A stretch of DNA of 64,000 bases from JBBQDZ01 sp038237515 (GTDB lineage: Bacteria > Actinomycetota > Thermoleophilia > Gaiellales > Gaiellaceae), in assembly GCA_038237515.1 (NCBI GenBank), contig JBBRYP010000014.1:6598-70597 (forward strand), written 5' to 3'. A program made the position numbers and the translations under genes. Each line of letters opens with the position of its first letter. Position 1 is the first letter of the stretch. This document shows positions 63,656-64,000 of the stretch, one piece after another. The notes beneath the pieces are model-generated. The model saw nothing but the letters and a program-made list of their open reading frames with translations. It was not told where the DNA came from and searched no databases.

Positions 63656-64000
63656 TTAGACGGCGGCGGGGAGCGCCCGGATCTTGGTCAGCGCCTCGCT
63701 GAAGCTTCGCTGCCGGGGCCAGCGGGCGGGCAGGTGGAGCGTCCATCGGCGTGCTGTGCGGGTGAGGCGCCCGGGGATCGCGAGCAGCCAGCGGCGGATC
63801 GTCCGCGCCGTGCGTCGGGTCGGGTCTTCGAGGCCGAGCATGCCGGGGCAGCGTTGGAGGTTGTGAGCAAGGCAGGCGATCACGCTCCAGGCCGAGTTGG
63901 CGGCGAAGGACCCGGAGGGGAAGTGCGCGAGCGCCTGGTCTTTGAGGTCGCGGATCGCGAGCTCGACCTCGGCGTGCTGTCGATGCTCGCGGTCGACCAG
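63656..64000 (-). mobile_element. IS1380-family transposase, C-terminal part (runs off window)
   Basis: The last 114 residues: DREHRQHAEVELAIRDLKDQ then A-L-A-H-F-P-S-G-S-F-A-A-N-S-A-W, followed by ACLAHNLQR and RTIRRWLLAIPGRLTRTARRW. These are typical for the C-terminus of IS1380 transposases, including the catalytic Glu region (HAEVELAIRDLK). The gene ends with TAA at 63656-63658; the rest lies beyond the right edge. The element end is probably between 63450 and 63650; CCTCTAAGCCTCAATCCACC near 63450 is one possible terminus, not proven. Confidence 0.82.

Overview
This 64 kb window is GC-rich, densely packed bacterial DNA. Gene content suggests a soil actinobacterium, perhaps of the Thermoleophilia type: many GTG and TTG starts, 1-4 bp start/stop overlaps, and hydantoinase/oxoprolinase, SDR, M20 and RraA families. 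The lineage is inferred from style and content, because no rRNA or other phylogenetic marker is present.

Region 1 (1-8.3 kb). This is the edge of a phage-tail-like contractile injection cluster on the minus strand. Transcription runs sheath, gp19-type tube, a baseplate-chaperone-like protein with CPxC motifs, a Pro/Ala-rich protein, a DUF4255 (Pvc16-type) cap protein, then an AAA+ ATPase that runs off the left end. Two atypical receiver proteins sit at its head, one of them a LuxR-type regulator.

Region 2 (8.9-13.1 kb). A TIM-barrel-like protein of unknown function, an amidohydrolase, a zinc alcohol dehydrogenase and an XRE-cupin repressor. A GAACGAACG-type site lies in both promoter regions here and recurs at 35.07 kb.

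Region 3 (13.1-25.8 kb). A tightly coupled 13-gene minus-strand operon: solute-binding protein, PPOX-fold protein, RraA-like protein, aminotransferase, M20 peptidase, amidohydrolase, E1 alpha, E1 beta, a free 77-residue lipoyl protein, type III glutamine synthetase, and a glutamate synthase split into amidotransferase, GXGXG and FMN subunits. The last four match the GlnT-GlxBCD or gamma-glutamylmethylamide/N-methylglutamate synthase arrangement.

Region 4 (25.8-37.1 kb). A GntR regulator, SDRs, a truncated DSD1-type enzyme joined to an SDR tail, an internally deleted TfoX-like gene, an M20 peptidase, a complete sugar-type ABC importer with a Tat-exported binding protein, and a cupin.

Region 5 (37.1-55.3 kb). 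An N-heterocycle or cyclic-amide catabolic zone: a NicX-like ring-cleaving dioxygenase, an RraA-like protein, two hydantoinase/oxoprolinase HyuA-HyuB systems (one fused, one split), two RidA proteins, a full-length DSD1 enzyme, a DHDPS-family lyase, a GntR regulator, two paralogous NodB-fold hydrolases, a PhyH dioxygenase and an alpha/beta hydrolase-cupin fusion. Each HyuAB set sits beside a tiny (about 65 residue) TRASH-like zinc-finger protein ending in YWLPRHG. This pairing is the best candidate here for an undescribed multi-subunit enzyme.

Region 6 (55.3-61.4 kb). A second, fuller 2-oxoacid dehydrogenase set (E1 alpha, E1 beta, E2) with a quinone oxidoreductase, a 166 bp MITE-like element with 28 bp inverted ends, a GntR remnant and an amidase.

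Region 7 (61.4-64 kb). A gene graveyard: an MsrA C-terminal fragment, a frameshifted IS256 transposase fragment, an AAA ATPase that has lost Walker A, a frameshifted DUF899 fragment and the C-terminal end of an IS1380-type transposase running off the right edge.

No tRNA, rRNA or CRISPR array was seen.
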